63,465 nt of DNA from Paenibacillus gallinarum (GCF_014836635.1 NZ_JACSQL010000017.1:1-63465), one strand, 5' to 3'; positions 15,006 through 23,385 are shown, numbered from the stretch's first letter. Notes: a model not told the origin generated them from the sequence alone. Translations and numbers: made by a program.

Positions 15006-15896
15006 GTGAAGGGTATGGATGAAATTGCAACACCAAGGCGGACAAAAGAGATTATTGCAAGACACGGATTTTCTTTCAAGAAAAGCTTGGGACAAAACTT
15101 TCTTATTGATCAGAACATCCTCCACAAAATTGTAGATGCTGCAAATCTGGATGAAAACAAAGGTGCGCTGGAGATTGGACCAGGTATTGGGGCACTGACT
15201 GAAAAACTGGCTCAGGCAGCTAAGAAAGTAACCGCAGTGGAAATTGATCAGCGCCTGATTCCAATTTTGGGAGAAGTACTTGAACCTTATCCTAATATAT
15301 ATTTACATCATGGAGATGTTCTTAAAACAGATTTACCTGCATTATTTCAAGAAAATTTTAGTGATGTCGATACAGTCAGCGTCGTCGCTAATCTCCCATA
15401 TTACGTGACAACTCCTATTCTGATGAAGCTGCTCGAAGAGAAGCTACCAATCGACAACATTGTGGTTATGATTCAGAAAGAGGTAGCAGAGAGAATGGCT
15501 GCATCTCCAGGGACAAAAGATTACGGTACCCTTAGTATTGCTGTGCAGTATTATAGTGAGCCAAAGCTAGTGTGCATCGTACCGCATACGGTCTTTATAC
15601 CTCAGCCTAATGTAGAGTCTGCCGTTATCCGATTGAAGGTAAGGGAAAAGCCGCCTGTTGAGGTGATAAGTGAAAAACACTTCTTCGAAGTGGTCCATGC
15701 TTCTTTTGCTCAACGCCGGAAGACGATAGCAAACAACTTGAAAAGTCGTTTCTTTACAAAAGAAAACAAAGATGAACTAGAACCGCTTCTGCTTAAGGCA
15801 GGTATTGAACCGACTAGACGCGGGGAAACACTTAGTATCGAGGAGTATGCTCGTTTGAGTGCTGTTTTGCTGGAAGCAGGCATAGGTACGGAGTAA
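15006..15896 (+). CDS. rsmA: 16S rRNA A1518/A1519 dimethyltransferase RsmA (KsgA)
   Basis: Dimethylates the two adjacent adenosines in the 3' hairpin of 16S rRNA. The 296-residue protein has the signature HGFSFKKSLGQNFLID, the SAM loop ALEIGPGIGALTEKLA, and the catalytic NLPYYVTTPIL motif (adenine-N6 methyltransferase class). GTG 15006 is taken as the start, 10 nt after AAGGA (14991-14995); ATG 15015 (MDEIATPRRT) is nearly as good by homology. The frame extends back into rnmV without a usable signal. Confidence 0.95.
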   Translation: MKGMDEIATPRRTKEIIARHGFSFKKSLGQNFLIDQNILHKIVDAANLDENKGALEIGPGIGALTEKLAQAAKKVTAVEIDQRLIPILGEVLEPYPNIYLHHGDVLKTDLPALFQENFSDVDTVSVVANLPYYVTTPILMKLLEEKLPIDNIVVMIQKEVAERMAASPGTKDYGTLSIAVQYYSEPKLVCIVPHTVFIPQPNVESAVIRLKVREKPPVEVISEKHFFEVVHASFAQRRKTIANNLKSRFFTKENKDELEPLLLKAGIEPTRRGETLSIEEYARLSAVLLEAGIGTE

Positions 15897-15997
15897 ACTA
15901 CAATTTTGGTCCAAAGATCTAAGAATTCATATTTTTTATCACCTACGAACCAAAGCAGGGGGATGCCCATACCATAGGGTTAGAGGTGATAATGTTG

Positions 15998-16906
15998 ATG
16001 AATTTAGGAGACTTGGTCATTCGGAAGTCGTACGGTGGTGACGTTACTTTCCGAGTAGAGGGTCTCCAGGAGGATAAAGCGGTGATTAAAGGAACCGAAT
16101 TCAGGCTTCTTGCCGATTCCCCCCTGGATGATCTGGTGAAAGTGCCATACGAACCAGAGACAAAAAAAACAAGGTTGGCTCATATTAAAGCCAATGAATC
16201 GTATTCGCTGCTTCAGCAGCATCGCAAGGAACAAGCGCAGCGTAATCAGGCAGGGCTTATTGATGATTGGAACCATACAGCAGTAAAGGCAGAAACCCCT
16301 TCTTATTTTGAGATGCCAGGTAAGGTATTGCATTTGGATGGAGATCCTAATTACTTAAAGAAAAGCATGGCGTTATACGAAAGGCTGCGTGTACCCGCTG
16401 AAGGACATTTCGTACATGAAGGATCTATGGCAGAAACCCTTTACCGATTGCTGCCGCGTTCCCGTCCAGACATTGTTGTTATTACAGGGCATGATGGGGT
16501 TTTGAAGAGTAGACAGCCGTATGATCTGTACAACATCAATCACTATAAAAATTCAGCTAATTTTATTGCTGCTATACAAGTAGCAAGACAATATGAGTGG
16601 CATCTTGATGCACTCACTATTGTGGCGGGAGCATGTCAGTCTCATTTTGAGGCGCTGATCCGAGCAGGTGCTAATTTTGCGAGTTCGCCGAGTAGGGTAC
16701 TTATTCATGCTCTTGATCCGGTATACGTCGCGGCTAAGGCTGCTTTTACTTCTGTCAAAGATACAATGAATATGAATGACATCGTTCATCATACAATAAC
16801 AGGAAGTGAAGGAATAGGTGGCCTTGAATCCAAAGGAAGTTACCGAATCGGCCTGCCTCCATTACAAGATTTAACGACTTTAAAGGTTACGCCGGCTGCA
16901 ATTTAA
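15998..16906 (+). CDS. yabG: sporulation-specific cysteine peptidase YabG
   Basis: Processes spore coat proteins and trims cortex/coat precursors late in sporulation. The 302-residue protein matches YabG in GDLVIRKSYGGDVTFRV, FEMPGKVLHLDGDPNYLKKS, DIVVITGHDG, the likely catalytic Cys region VAGACQSHFEALIRAGANFASSPSR and HALDPVYVAAKAAFTSVKDT. ATG 15998 gives 10 nt from AGAGGT (15982-15987) and fits the B. subtilis N-terminus; ATG 15992 is an alternative. A strong terminator follows. Confidence 0.95.
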   Translation: MNLGDLVIRKSYGGDVTFRVEGLQEDKAVIKGTEFRLLADSPLDDLVKVPYEPETKKTRLAHIKANESYSLLQQHRKEQAQRNQAGLIDDWNHTAVKAETPSYFEMPGKVLHLDGDPNYLKKSMALYERLRVPAEGHFVHEGSMAETLYRLLPRSRPDIVVITGHDGVLKSRQPYDLYNINHYKNSANFIAAIQVARQYEWHLDALTIVAGACQSHFEALIRAGANFASSPSRVLIHALDPVYVAAKAAFTSVKDTMNMNDIVHHTITGSEGIGGLESKGSYRIGLPPLQDLTTLKVTPAAI

Positions 16907-16940
16907 AAAGCGGTGAATGTCTTTTTAAAACTTTCTTGAG

Positions 16941-16971
16941 AACAGATTCCTTAAAGGAATCTGTTTTTTTA
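16941..16971 (+). terminator. terminator after yabG
   Basis: AACAGATTCC / GGAATCTGTT perfect 10-bp stem, 5-nt loop and seven T. Confidence 0.93.
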
Positions 16972-17056
16972 TTTCATATAACAACACACTAATAAAACGT
17001 GCAATTTTTTTTCATAAAAATGATTTAAAAAAACTTAGATTCCGCTAAAAAATTCG

Positions 17057-17127
17057 TTGACAACTTATTTTTGATACTGCTATAATTATTTATTTAATTT
17101 GACAATACATAGGAAACGTTGTATAAT
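17057..17127 (+). promoter_or_regulatory. tandem strong sigma-A promoters of veg
   Basis: P1: TTGACA (17057-17062), 18 bp, TATAAT (17081-17086). P2: TTGACA (17099-17104), 17 bp, TATAAT (17122-17127). All four hexamers are perfect consensus, which fits the very strong veg promoter known from B. subtilis. The start from P2 would be near 17134, leaving a leader of about 24 nt. Confidence 0.92.
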
Positions 17128-17157
17128 GGACAAGAGGAAAGAGGTGGTCGTTACACG

Positions 17158-17436
17158 ATGGCTAAAAATACGCTATTGGATATTAAACGAAGTCTCGACG
17201 CTCACGTTGGTCAGAAGATCTTGCTTCGTGCGAACGGCGGACGCCGTAAGACAATTGAGCGAACCGGTGTACTCGAAGAAACGTACCCTTCTGTTTTTAT
17301 TGTCAAGCTAGATCAAGAACAACAAACGTTTAAACGAGTGTCTTACAGTTACGCCGATATATTAACTGAATCTGTACAAGTTTCAATTTTTGATCCTGAG
17401 CAGGTTGCAAGTGAAATATCGTATACCGAAGTGTAG
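17158..17436 (+). CDS. veg: Veg protein, biofilm stimulator
   Basis: A 92-residue protein matching B. subtilis Veg (86 residues): LDIKRSLDAHVGQKILLRANGGRRKTIERTGVLEETYPSVF and RVSYSYADILTESV. Veg is abundant and promotes biofilm matrix expression by opposing SinR; the biochemical mechanism is not clear. ATG 17158 lies 10 nt after GAGGTGG (17141-17147). The promoter region argues against the longer frames starting at 17099 and 17119, which would begin within or upstream of the P2 -10. Confidence 0.95.
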   Translation: MAKNTLLDIKRSLDAHVGQKILLRANGGRRKTIERTGVLEETYPSVFIVKLDQEQQTFKRVSYSYADILTESVQVSIFDPEQVASEISYTEV

Positions 17437-17449
17437 GCATGATTTTTGT

Positions 17450-17492
17450 AAGGTGGTCTTATCCTGGTCAGCAGGGTGAGGCCATTTTTTTG
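17450..17492 (+). terminator. terminator after veg
   Basis: TGGTCTTA / TGAGGCCA stem with wobble pairs, an inner CCTG / CAGG helix and seven T. Confidence 0.8.
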
Positions 17493-17622
17493 TATTTGGA
17501 GAGCTTTTAGGAGTTCGTCTCGTTTTTATAGCGCGGATCGTTTAATTTATTTGGCAGTAAAACAAAACCTTACTATTGGCTTTAATCGTATCAAGTAGCA
17601 AAAGATAGCGATAAGTGTTAAT

Positions 17623-17652
17623 GCATATTGTTTCTTTACTACAGAGATACTA
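17623..17652 (+). promoter_or_regulatory. candidate sigma-G promoter of sspF
   Basis: GCATA (17623-17627), 18 bp, GATACTA (17646-17652), one base from the sigma-G -10 consensus CATnnTA. SASP genes are sigma-G targets. Confidence 0.55.
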
Positions 17653-17695
17653 ATGGTGCAGGAAATTATCAGTCCCCTTATAAGGAGGAACCAAC

Positions 17696-17872
17696 ATGAG
17701 CCGCAGAAGACGTAGTGTGATGTCAGAGGAACTTAAGAATGAGCTTGCAAAAGACTTAGGCTTTTATGATACCGTTCAGCAGGAAGGCTGGGGAGGCATT
17801 AAGGCCAAGGATGCAGGCAATATGGTAAAGCGGGCCATTCAGCTCGCTGAACAGGCTGCGAGAAAGTCCTAG
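17696..17872 (+). CDS. sspF: small acid-soluble spore protein SspF (alpha/beta-type family)
   Basis: A 58-residue frame reading MSRRRRSVMSEELKNELAKD, then LGFYDTVQQEGWGGIKAKD and AGNMVKRAIQLAEQAARKS. The motifs ELAKDLGFYDTV and GWGxIxAxDAGNMVKRAI are the SspF/SASP signature. SASPs coat and protect forespore DNA. AAGGAGG (17682-17688) lies 7 nt before ATG. It sits between veg and ispE, exactly as in B. subtilis, and has its own terminator. Confidence 0.95.
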   Translation: MSRRRRSVMSEELKNELAKDLGFYDTVQQEGWGGIKAKDAGNMVKRAIQLAEQAARKS

Positions 17873-17887
17873 AAGGAACATAGCATT

Positions 17888-17917
17888 AGACTCCCTGAAT
17901 GTAGGGGGTCTTTTCTC
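17888..17917 (+). terminator. terminator after sspF
   Basis: AGACTCCCT / AGGGGGTCT stem with one wobble, 6-nt loop and TTTTCTCT tail. Confidence 0.82.
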
Positions 17918-17973
17918 TATATTTTAACCCTATTGATTACTAAGCAGGTATAAGTTGGTCTATGAACGGCAGA

Positions 17974-18002
17974 ATGACTTGACAGCGTCATTTTGATATA
18001 AT
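17974..18002 (+). promoter_or_regulatory. candidate sigma-A promoter of ispE
   Basis: ATGACT (17974-17979), 17 bp, TATAAT (17997-18002). A perfect TTGACA at 17979-17984 overlaps it but is only 12 bp from the -10. Confidence 0.45.
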
Positions 18003-18046
18003 ATGTTAAGTTGTCTTGAGGGAAAAGCTAAGGGTGGGTGAACGCC

Positions 18047-18901
18047 TTGAAAATTTACGAAAAAGCTCCTGCAAAAATTAATTTGATGCTGGATGTATTA
18101 CATAAAAGAAACGATGGGTATCATGAAGTTGAGATGATTATGACAATGGTCGATCTTGCTGACCGAATCGAGATGGCAGAAATGCCTCGCGACACCATCA
18201 TGATTTCCAGCCAGGCGGGATATATCCCCCTTGATGAGAAGAATCTAGCCTTTCAGGCTGCCAGGCTAATAAAAGAGCGATATAACGTCAAGAAAGGCGT
18301 CTATATTCATTTAGATAAAAAAATCCCAGTTGCTGCAGGACTTGCAGGGGGAAGCAGTGATGCTGCTGCAACACTGCGAGGACTAAATAAACTTTGGGGT
18401 CTCGGTATTTCTGATGAAGAACTTAGACTTCTAGGCGCAGAGCTTGGGTCTGATGTCCCTTTCTGTATAACAGGAGGAACGGCCCTTGCTACAGGAAGAG
18501 GAGAAAAGCTCTCGATGATGCCAAATCCTCCTCAATGTTGGGTAATCCTTGCGAAACCGCCTATTAATGTATCGACGGCTGAGGTCTATGGACGTGTACG
18601 AAGTGATCGTATTACACATCATCCTTCGGCCAAAAGAATGGAAGAGGCAATTCGCAATCAGTCCTTTGCAGGGGTTTGCCAGGAACTTGGTAATGTTTTA
18701 GAAGACGTTACTCTAAAACTTCATCCTGAAGTAGGTCAATTGAAGGAAGCTATGCTGCGGCTTGGCGCTGATGGTGTATTGATGTCAGGCAGTGGACCTA
18801 CTGTATTTGGACTGGTCTCCAAAGAATCGAAAGTACCAAGAATTTACAACGGACTGCGTGGTTTCTGTAAAGAAGTTTATGCAGTGAGATTACTAACTTA
18901 G
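18047..18901 (+). CDS. ispE: 4-diphosphocytidyl-2-C-methyl-D-erythritol kinase
   Basis: ATP-dependent kinase of the MEP isoprenoid pathway (GHMP family). The 284-residue protein has the N-terminal KAPAKINLMLDV motif with the catalytic Lys, the GHMP ATP loop PVAAGLAGGSSDAAATLRGL, and MSGSGPTVFGL at the C-terminus. TTG 18047 (MKIYEKAPAKINL) aligns with B. subtilis and is about 10 nt from AAGGGTGG (18030-18036); GTG 18038 overlaps the binding site. Confidence 0.96.
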   Translation: MKIYEKAPAKINLMLDVLHKRNDGYHEVEMIMTMVDLADRIEMAEMPRDTIMISSQAGYIPLDEKNLAFQAARLIKERYNVKKGVYIHLDKKIPVAAGLAGGSSDAAATLRGLNKLWGLGISDEELRLLGAELGSDVPFCITGGTALATGRGEKLSMMPNPPQCWVILAKPPINVSTAEVYGRVRSDRITHHPSAKRMEEAIRNQSFAGVCQELGNVLEDVTLKLHPEVGQLKEAMLRLGADGVLMSGSGPTVFGLVSKESKVPRIYNGLRGFCKEVYAVRLLT

Positions 18902-19016
18902 AATAAATTTTCCAAATATAGTGCTATTTTTATTTGTTGCATTGTACAAATACGTACAAAATGATATATTTATTAGCAAATATTCGGATTTGGAAGTAGA
19001 TCGTGAGGAATCGTCT

Positions 19017-19850
19017 GTGAAGAAATTAAAACGTAGTGCACGTTTGGTTGAAATGACACAATACTTGTTGTCTAGACCACATACCTTAATCCCGCTTACT
19101 ACTTTTGCAGAACGATATGGAGCTGCGAAGTCATCCATAAGCGAAGATTTAGCTATTATTAAGGAAGTATTTGAAGAAGAAGGCATGGGAGATTTGCAGA
19201 CTCTTGCAGGTGCTGCCGGCGGCGTAAAATTTATGCCGAAAATGTCTCAAGAACGAGCTTTCTCTTTTATTAAGCAGTTGTGCGGAAAGTTAGAACAGCC
19301 TGATCGAATTTTACCGGGCGGATATTTATATATGTCTGATTTGCTGGGACAACCGTCTATTGTTAATGAGATTGGGAAGATTCTAGCCACTGCTTTCTCG
19401 GGCCTCGAAATTGATGCAGTCATGACGGTAGAAACAAAGGGAATTCCTTTGGCTTATGCGGTAGGCTCCCAGTTGAATCTACCTGTTGTTCTTGTTAGAC
19501 GAGATCATCAGGTGACTGAGGGCTCAGCTGTAAGCATTAACTATGTATCAGGTTCTCATAAAAGCCTTCATACGATGTCTCTTTCAAGAAGAGCACTGCC
19601 TGAAAAATCTCGTGTGCTTATTGTAGATGATTTTATGAAAGCAGGAGGAACCGTCCAGGGGATGATTGATCTTCTAGGGGAATTTAATGCTGAAGTTGCA
19701 GGTGTAGGTGTATTGGTTGAATCAGGAACGGTTGATTCTGATGAACGTCTGCTTCATGATTATATTTCTCTAGCAACCTTGACTGCTGTTGATGCGAAAA
19801 CGAAGCAGATTACAGTGAAGCCTGGAAATTACTTTGATTCTCTTTTATAG
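19017..19850 (+). CDS. purR: purine operon repressor PurR
   Basis: PRPP-responsive repressor of purine synthesis and transport genes. The 277-residue protein has an N-terminal winged-helix domain (about 1-75; RLVEMTQYLLSRPHTLIPLTTFAERYGAAKSSISEDLAII) and a type I phosphoribosyltransferase domain with the PRPP motif VLIVDDFMKAGGT. GTG 19017 after GAGGAA fits the B. subtilis start. Notably it is a PRPP sensor encoded near prs, which makes PRPP. yabJ (ridA), which follows purR in B. subtilis, is missing. Confidence 0.96.
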   Translation: MKKLKRSARLVEMTQYLLSRPHTLIPLTTFAERYGAAKSSISEDLAIIKEVFEEEGMGDLQTLAGAAGGVKFMPKMSQERAFSFIKQLCGKLEQPDRILPGGYLYMSDLLGQPSIVNEIGKILATAFSGLEIDAVMTVETKGIPLAYAVGSQLNLPVVLVRRDHQVTEGSAVSINYVSGSHKSLHTMSLSRRALPEKSRVLIVDDFMKAGGTVQGMIDLLGEFNAEVAGVGVLVESGTVDSDERLLHDYISLATLTAVDAKTKQITVKPGNYFDSLL

Positions 19851-19881
19851 TGTGCTGATTTTTGGTGAGTTTACACTAATT

Positions 19882-19889
19882 TTGTCGAA
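19882..19889 (+). promoter_or_regulatory. perfect Spo0A box upstream of spoVG
   Basis: TTGTCGAA, a full match to the 0A box, 140 bp before spoVG and 31 bp after purR. Confidence 0.45.
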
Positions 19890-19931
19890 AATGTACTAAA
19901 TCAGCTCAATAACAAAAAAATTCCTAAAATT

Positions 19932-19958
19932 AGGACATTTTGTATCAGTAAAAAGAAG
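19932..19958 (+). promoter_or_regulatory. weak candidate sigma-H promoter of spoVG
   Basis: AGGACAT (19932-19938) and GAAG (19955-19958) are spaced roughly as in sigma-H promoters (AGGAwww, then GAAT). Two positions deviate. spoVG is a classic sigma-H gene in B. subtilis. Confidence 0.3.
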
Positions 19959-20021
19959 GAAATCTTGCATGTTGTGTGGAATTATACACCAAGTTCCGAT
20001 GGAAAAAGGTGGTGAACACAC

Positions 20022-20306
20022 ATGCAGATTACAGATGTCAGACTCCGCCGCGTTAATTCTGAGGGGAGAATGAAGGCAATAGCTTCCATTACTATTGATA
20101 ATGAATTTGTCGTTCATGACATTCGAGTTATTGATGGCAACAATGGAATGTTCGTTGCTATGCCAAGTAAGCGGACTCCAGATGGAGAATTCCGTGACAT
20201 CGCCCATCCGATTTCTTCGGGGACTCGTGAGAAGATTCAGGCTGCTGTATTGGCCGAATACGAACGCGCTGCAACTGAAGAAGAGGTTATTGAAGAAGGC
20301 GCATAA
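20022..20306 (+). CDS. spoVG: SpoVG, RNA-binding regulator
   Basis: A 94-residue protein with the SpoVG start MQITDVRLRRVNSEGRMKAIASITID and the core FVVHDIRVIDGNNGMFVAMPSKRTPDGEFRDIAHPI. SpoVG binds RNA and DNA and affects septation, capsule and sporulation in different Firmicutes. The C-terminal acidic tail (EEEVIEEGA) varies between species. AAAGGTGGTG precedes ATG 20022. Terminator downstream. Confidence 0.97.
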   Translation: MQITDVRLRRVNSEGRMKAIASITIDNEFVVHDIRVIDGNNGMFVAMPSKRTPDGEFRDIAHPISSGTREKIQAAVLAEYERAATEEEVIEEGA

Positions 20307-20325
20307 TAACATTATTGGGGTTCGA

Positions 20326-20366
20326 AAGAAAAGAGAGTCATTCTATGGCTCTCTTTTCTTTTTTTC
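20326..20366 (+). terminator. terminator after spoVG
   Basis: AAGAAAAGAGAG / CTCTCTTTTCTT perfect 12-bp stem and a run of T. Confidence 0.92.
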
Positions 20367-20537
20367 AATAATGAAGTATATTCTTTAATGAGTAAGATTG
20401 AGCGTAGTTACATCCCTTCCTGAAGTTAAGGATTAGGGTATAATTGTTTGCGCCCAATTCACTGTTGAATAGTCCTGAGATCCTTTTTGGAATTAGAGTG
20501 GATAACATTACAATTACAGCGTAGGAGGTCGGGATTG

Positions 20538-21935
20538 TTGAAAAGAATGGCTATTATTCTTGCCGCAGGGCAAGGAAAACGTATGAAGTCAAAGTTATAT
20601 AAAGTACTCCATCCTGTATGTGGCAAACCGATGGTTGGTCATGTTTTGGATACAGTAGGACAAGCAGGAGTAACACGTAACATTGTTGTTGTAGGTCATG
20701 GTGCTGAAGCTGTAAAATCATATCTTGGTTCAGCAGCTGATTATGTATTGCAGGAACAACAGCTCGGTACAGGTCATGCGGTTAAGATGGCTAAGGATAT
20801 GCTTGGCAAAGAAGAGGGAACCACAATTGTAATCTGTGGAGATACTCCTTTGGTAACAAAAGAAACATTAGAAGGCTTGATGGAGCTACATGAGTCCCGT
20901 GGGGCTGCGGCAACTGTGCTGACAGCACATATGGATAATCCAGCTGGCTATGGACGTGTGATTCGCAGCAACGAAGGATCTGTAACTAAAATTGTAGAAC
21001 AAAAAGATTGCAGTCCAGAAGAAGATGCTGTACAAGAAATTAATACAGGTACGTATTGTTTCGATAATGCTAAGCTGTTTGCAGCTTTGGATAAAGTAAC
21101 AAATAAAAATGCACAACAGGAATATTACCTTACAGATGTTATTGGTATCTTCCGTGAAGCAGGAGAAACCATTGAAGCATACATGACACAAGATGTTGCA
21201 GAATCCATTGGTGTAAATGATCGTGTAGCTCTATCTGAGGCAGAAGGTTTTATGAGACAACGTCTCGTGCGGAAACATATGCTGAACGGAGTAACAATTA
21301 TCGATCCTTCATCTACGTATATTGGCGCTGATGTTACGATTGGTTCTGATACTGTTCTTTATCCGGGTACCATGCTTAAAGGCAACACGGTAATTGGTGA
21401 GGGTTCCGTAATTGGGCCGAATACCGATATTGAAGACAGTATAATCGGCGATAACGTCACCGTTAAACATTCTGTACTTAGTAAAGCAGAAGTGGGGAAC
21501 GGTTCTTCCGTGGGTCCATTCGCATATTTACGCCCAGCATCCAAACTTGGTGAAGGTGTTAAGATCGGTGATTTTGTAGAGATCAAAAATGCTACCATTG
21601 ATAATGGCTCAAAAGTATCACATTTGAGTTATATTGGAGATGCTACCGTCGGCAAAAATGTAAATATCGGCTGCGGAGCAATAACTGTGAACTACGATGG
21701 TTATAATAAGTCTGTTACAGAAATTGAAGATGACGCTTTTGTAGGAAGTAATGTGAATCTAATTGCACCTGTTAAAGTAGGCAAAGGCGCTTATGTCGTT
21801 GCAGGGTCAACGATTACGCACTCTGTATCAGATAATGATCTTGCTATTGCGAGAGTCCGTCAAGAAAACAAGCCGGGATACGCAGATAAGATTCGTGCCC
21901 GTGCCAAAGCTAAGAAAAACAACAAAAATTCATAA
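20538..21935 (+). CDS. glmU: bifunctional GlmU: GlcN-1-P acetyltransferase / GlcNAc-1-P uridyltransferase
   Basis: Makes UDP-GlcNAc for peptidoglycan and wall polymers. The 465-residue protein has an N-terminal Rossmann pyrophosphorylase domain (LAAGQGKRMKS, about 8-18; EQQLGTGHAVKMA; CGDTPLV; NTGTYCFD) and a C-terminal left-handed beta-helix of hexapeptide repeats (from about 250). It also has the acetyltransferase residues in SHLSYIGDATVG and NYDGYNK. TTG 20538 is 8 nt after AGGAGGT (20523-20529); TTG 20535 is almost equivalent, and the longer frame from 20487 covers the binding site. Confidence 0.96.
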   Translation: MKRMAIILAAGQGKRMKSKLYKVLHPVCGKPMVGHVLDTVGQAGVTRNIVVVGHGAEAVKSYLGSAADYVLQEQQLGTGHAVKMAKDMLGKEEGTTIVICGDTPLVTKETLEGLMELHESRGAAATVLTAHMDNPAGYGRVIRSNEGSVTKIVEQKDCSPEEDAVQEINTGTYCFDNAKLFAALDKVTNKNAQQEYYLTDVIGIFREAGETIEAYMTQDVAESIGVNDRVALSEAEGFMRQRLVRKHMLNGVTIIDPSSTYIGADVTIGSDTVLYPGTMLKGNTVIGEGSVIGPNTDIEDSIIGDNVTVKHSVLSKAEVGNGSSVGPFAYLRPASKLGEGVKIGDFVEIKNATIDNGSKVSHLSYIGDATVGKNVNIGCGAITVNYDGYNKSVTEIEDDAFVGSNVNLIAPVKVGKGAYVVAGSTITHSVSDNDLAIARVRQENKPGYADKIRARAKAKKNNKNS

Positions 21936-22023
21936 TGAAATGCTGTTCTATACGAATAGCGCCGACTTTTATGAGCAGAACTAAAATCGATTCCAATGAA
22001 CCAGCACGGAGGTTTTTTATTTT

Positions 22024-22977
22024 ATGACTTATTTTGATTCCAAACTAAAAATATTTACTTGTAACTCAAACCCGAAACTCGCACATCAAATTGCCGACTA
22101 CATCGGTATTCCAATGGGTGAGTCTCATACAACAAGTTTTAGCGATGGTGAGATTCAAGTAAAACTGTCAGAGAGTGTACGTGGCAGCCATGTGTATATT
22201 GTACAATCCACTTGCTTGCCGGTTAACGACAACTTGATGGAAATGCTTGTTATGATTGATGCTTTGAAGCGTGCTTCTGCTAAAACAATTAACGTAGTTA
22301 TCCCGTATTATGGTTATGCAAGACAAGATCGTAAAGCACGCTCCAGAGATCCAATTACGGCTAAACTCGTAGCAAACTTGATTGAAAAAGCAGGAGCAAC
22401 ACGTGTTATTGCTATGGACTTGCATGCAATGCAGATTCAAGGATTTTTTGATATCCCTGTAGATCATATGCTTGCAGTTCCAATTATTGCACAATACTTC
22501 CGCTCGAAGCAGATTGAGAATCCGGTCGTTGTATCTCCGGACCATGGCGGCGTTGTACGCGCAAGAAAATTGGCTGACTTCCTGAATGCGCCACTTGCTA
22601 TTATTGACAAACGCAGACCTGAACCAAATGTAAGTGAAGTTATGAATATCATCGGTAACATTGAAGGTAAAACAGCAATTCTGATTGATGATATTATCGA
22701 TACGGCAGGTACGATCGTTCTTGGTGCGAATGCATTGATGGAAGGCGGAGCTAAAGAAGTATACGCTTGCTGTACCCATCCAGTTCTTTCTGGACCTGCA
22801 ATGGAACGGTTGGAGAACTCACCGCTTAAGGAAGTAGTAGTGACGGATACCATTCCGATTACTCATCCAAATCCAACAAATAAGCTGAATGTGCTTTCTG
22901 TAGCACCGCTACTGGGCGAAGCTATTATTCGGGTTCATGAGGAATTGTCGATTAGTAAATTGTTTGAAATTGAATAG
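22024..22977 (+). CDS. prs: ribose-phosphate pyrophosphokinase (PRPP synthetase)
   Basis: Makes PRPP from ribose 5-phosphate and ATP. The 317-residue protein has the class I layout: CNSNPKLAHQIADYIG, FSDGEIQVKLSESVRG, YARQDRKARSRDPITAKLVA, the flexible loop DLHAMQIQGFFDIPVD, and the PRPP loop LIDDIIDTAGT. Start ATG 22024 follows GGAGGTTTTTTATTTT. It follows glmU by 88 nt, as in B. subtilis. Confidence 0.97.
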   Translation: MTYFDSKLKIFTCNSNPKLAHQIADYIGIPMGESHTTSFSDGEIQVKLSESVRGSHVYIVQSTCLPVNDNLMEMLVMIDALKRASAKTINVVIPYYGYARQDRKARSRDPITAKLVANLIEKAGATRVIAMDLHAMQIQGFFDIPVDHMLAVPIIAQYFRSKQIENPVVVSPDHGGVVRARKLADFLNAPLAIIDKRRPEPNVSEVMNIIGNIEGKTAILIDDIIDTAGTIVLGANALMEGGAKEVYACCTHPVLSGPAMERLENSPLKEVVVTDTIPITHPNPTNKLNVLSVAPLLGEAIIRVHEELSISKLFEIE

Positions 22978-22999
22978 TTCTGCATAGTTAACATGAAAG

Positions 23000-23037
23000 A
23001 GGGGTTACACTGTCTTGGATAAGACGATGTAACCCCT
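23000..23037. terminator. hairpin between convergent prs and the 66-residue gene
   Basis: AGGGGTTACA / TGTAACCCCT perfect 10-bp arms, with an inner GTCTT / AAGAC helix. No long T-run on either side, so termination is inferred from position and stability. Confidence 0.6.
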
Positions 23038-23064
23038 GTCGGCGTATGAACTGATTTAAGTGCC

Positions 23065-23265
23065 TTAATACCCTGGCCTTGAAATAAATTGGTGGCAGGA
23101 ACGGTTAAATAAAGCACCACCAACTTCTACAAAATGTTCATTGTAATGAGTGATGTAACCAATATCAATGTGTCTGTCTCGGTCATACACTTGTACCGGT
23201 ATGGCCTGTTCCATATGGTGCTGAAACTGGGACAGCTGCGTTAAACGTTCTATATCGTGGCGCAT
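23065..23265 (-). CDS. small protein of unknown function in the ctc position
   Basis: A 66-residue frame with a strong - strand binding site (GAAAGGGTGA about 10 nt before ATG 23265). It is rich in His and aromatic residues and shows a beta-like core, VQVYDRDRHIDIGYITHYNEHFVEVGGALFNR, ending in FISRPGY. The end-to-end charge pattern and the binding site argue for a real gene. I do not recognise a named family. In B. subtilis ctc lies between prs and pth on the forward strand; here this reverse-strand gene takes its place. Confidence 0.65.
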   Translation of the reverse strand: MRHDIERLTQLSQFQHHMEQAIPVQVYDRDRHIDIGYITHYNEHFVEVGGALFNRSCHQFISRPGY

Positions 23266-23287
23266 AACCGGGTCACCCTTTCATTGG

Positions 23288-23317
23288 TTGCTTATTACTC
23301 GCTTCCCGCTGTATACA
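23288..23317 (+). promoter_or_regulatory. candidate promoter of pth
   Basis: TTGCTT (23288-23293), 18 bp, TATACA (23312-23317). Confidence 0.35.
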
Positions 23318-23335
23318 ATTGTTTTTATTGTAAAG

Positions 23336-23385
23336 TGAAAAAGATCGTAAGTCCATATTAGCGGACCGAGCGATGTCTTTTTTGA
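23336..23385 (+). other. terminator-like hairpin in the pth leader
   Basis: AAAAGATCG and CGATGTCTTTTTTG flank a GTCC / GGAC helix, with a T-run at 23378-23383, about 45 nt before pth. It lies between the putative promoter and the gene, where it could act as an attenuator. Pairing is imperfect. Confidence 0.4.

Noticed and set aside
17979..18002. Perfect TTGACA and TATAAT before ispE as a standard promoter
   Set aside because: The spacing is only 12 bp, too short for sigma-A; the overlapping ATGACT with 17 bp is the better -35.
22168..22779. 203-codon reverse frame inside prs
   Set aside because: Antisense shadow of prs; Cys/Asn-rich and without ribosome binding site.
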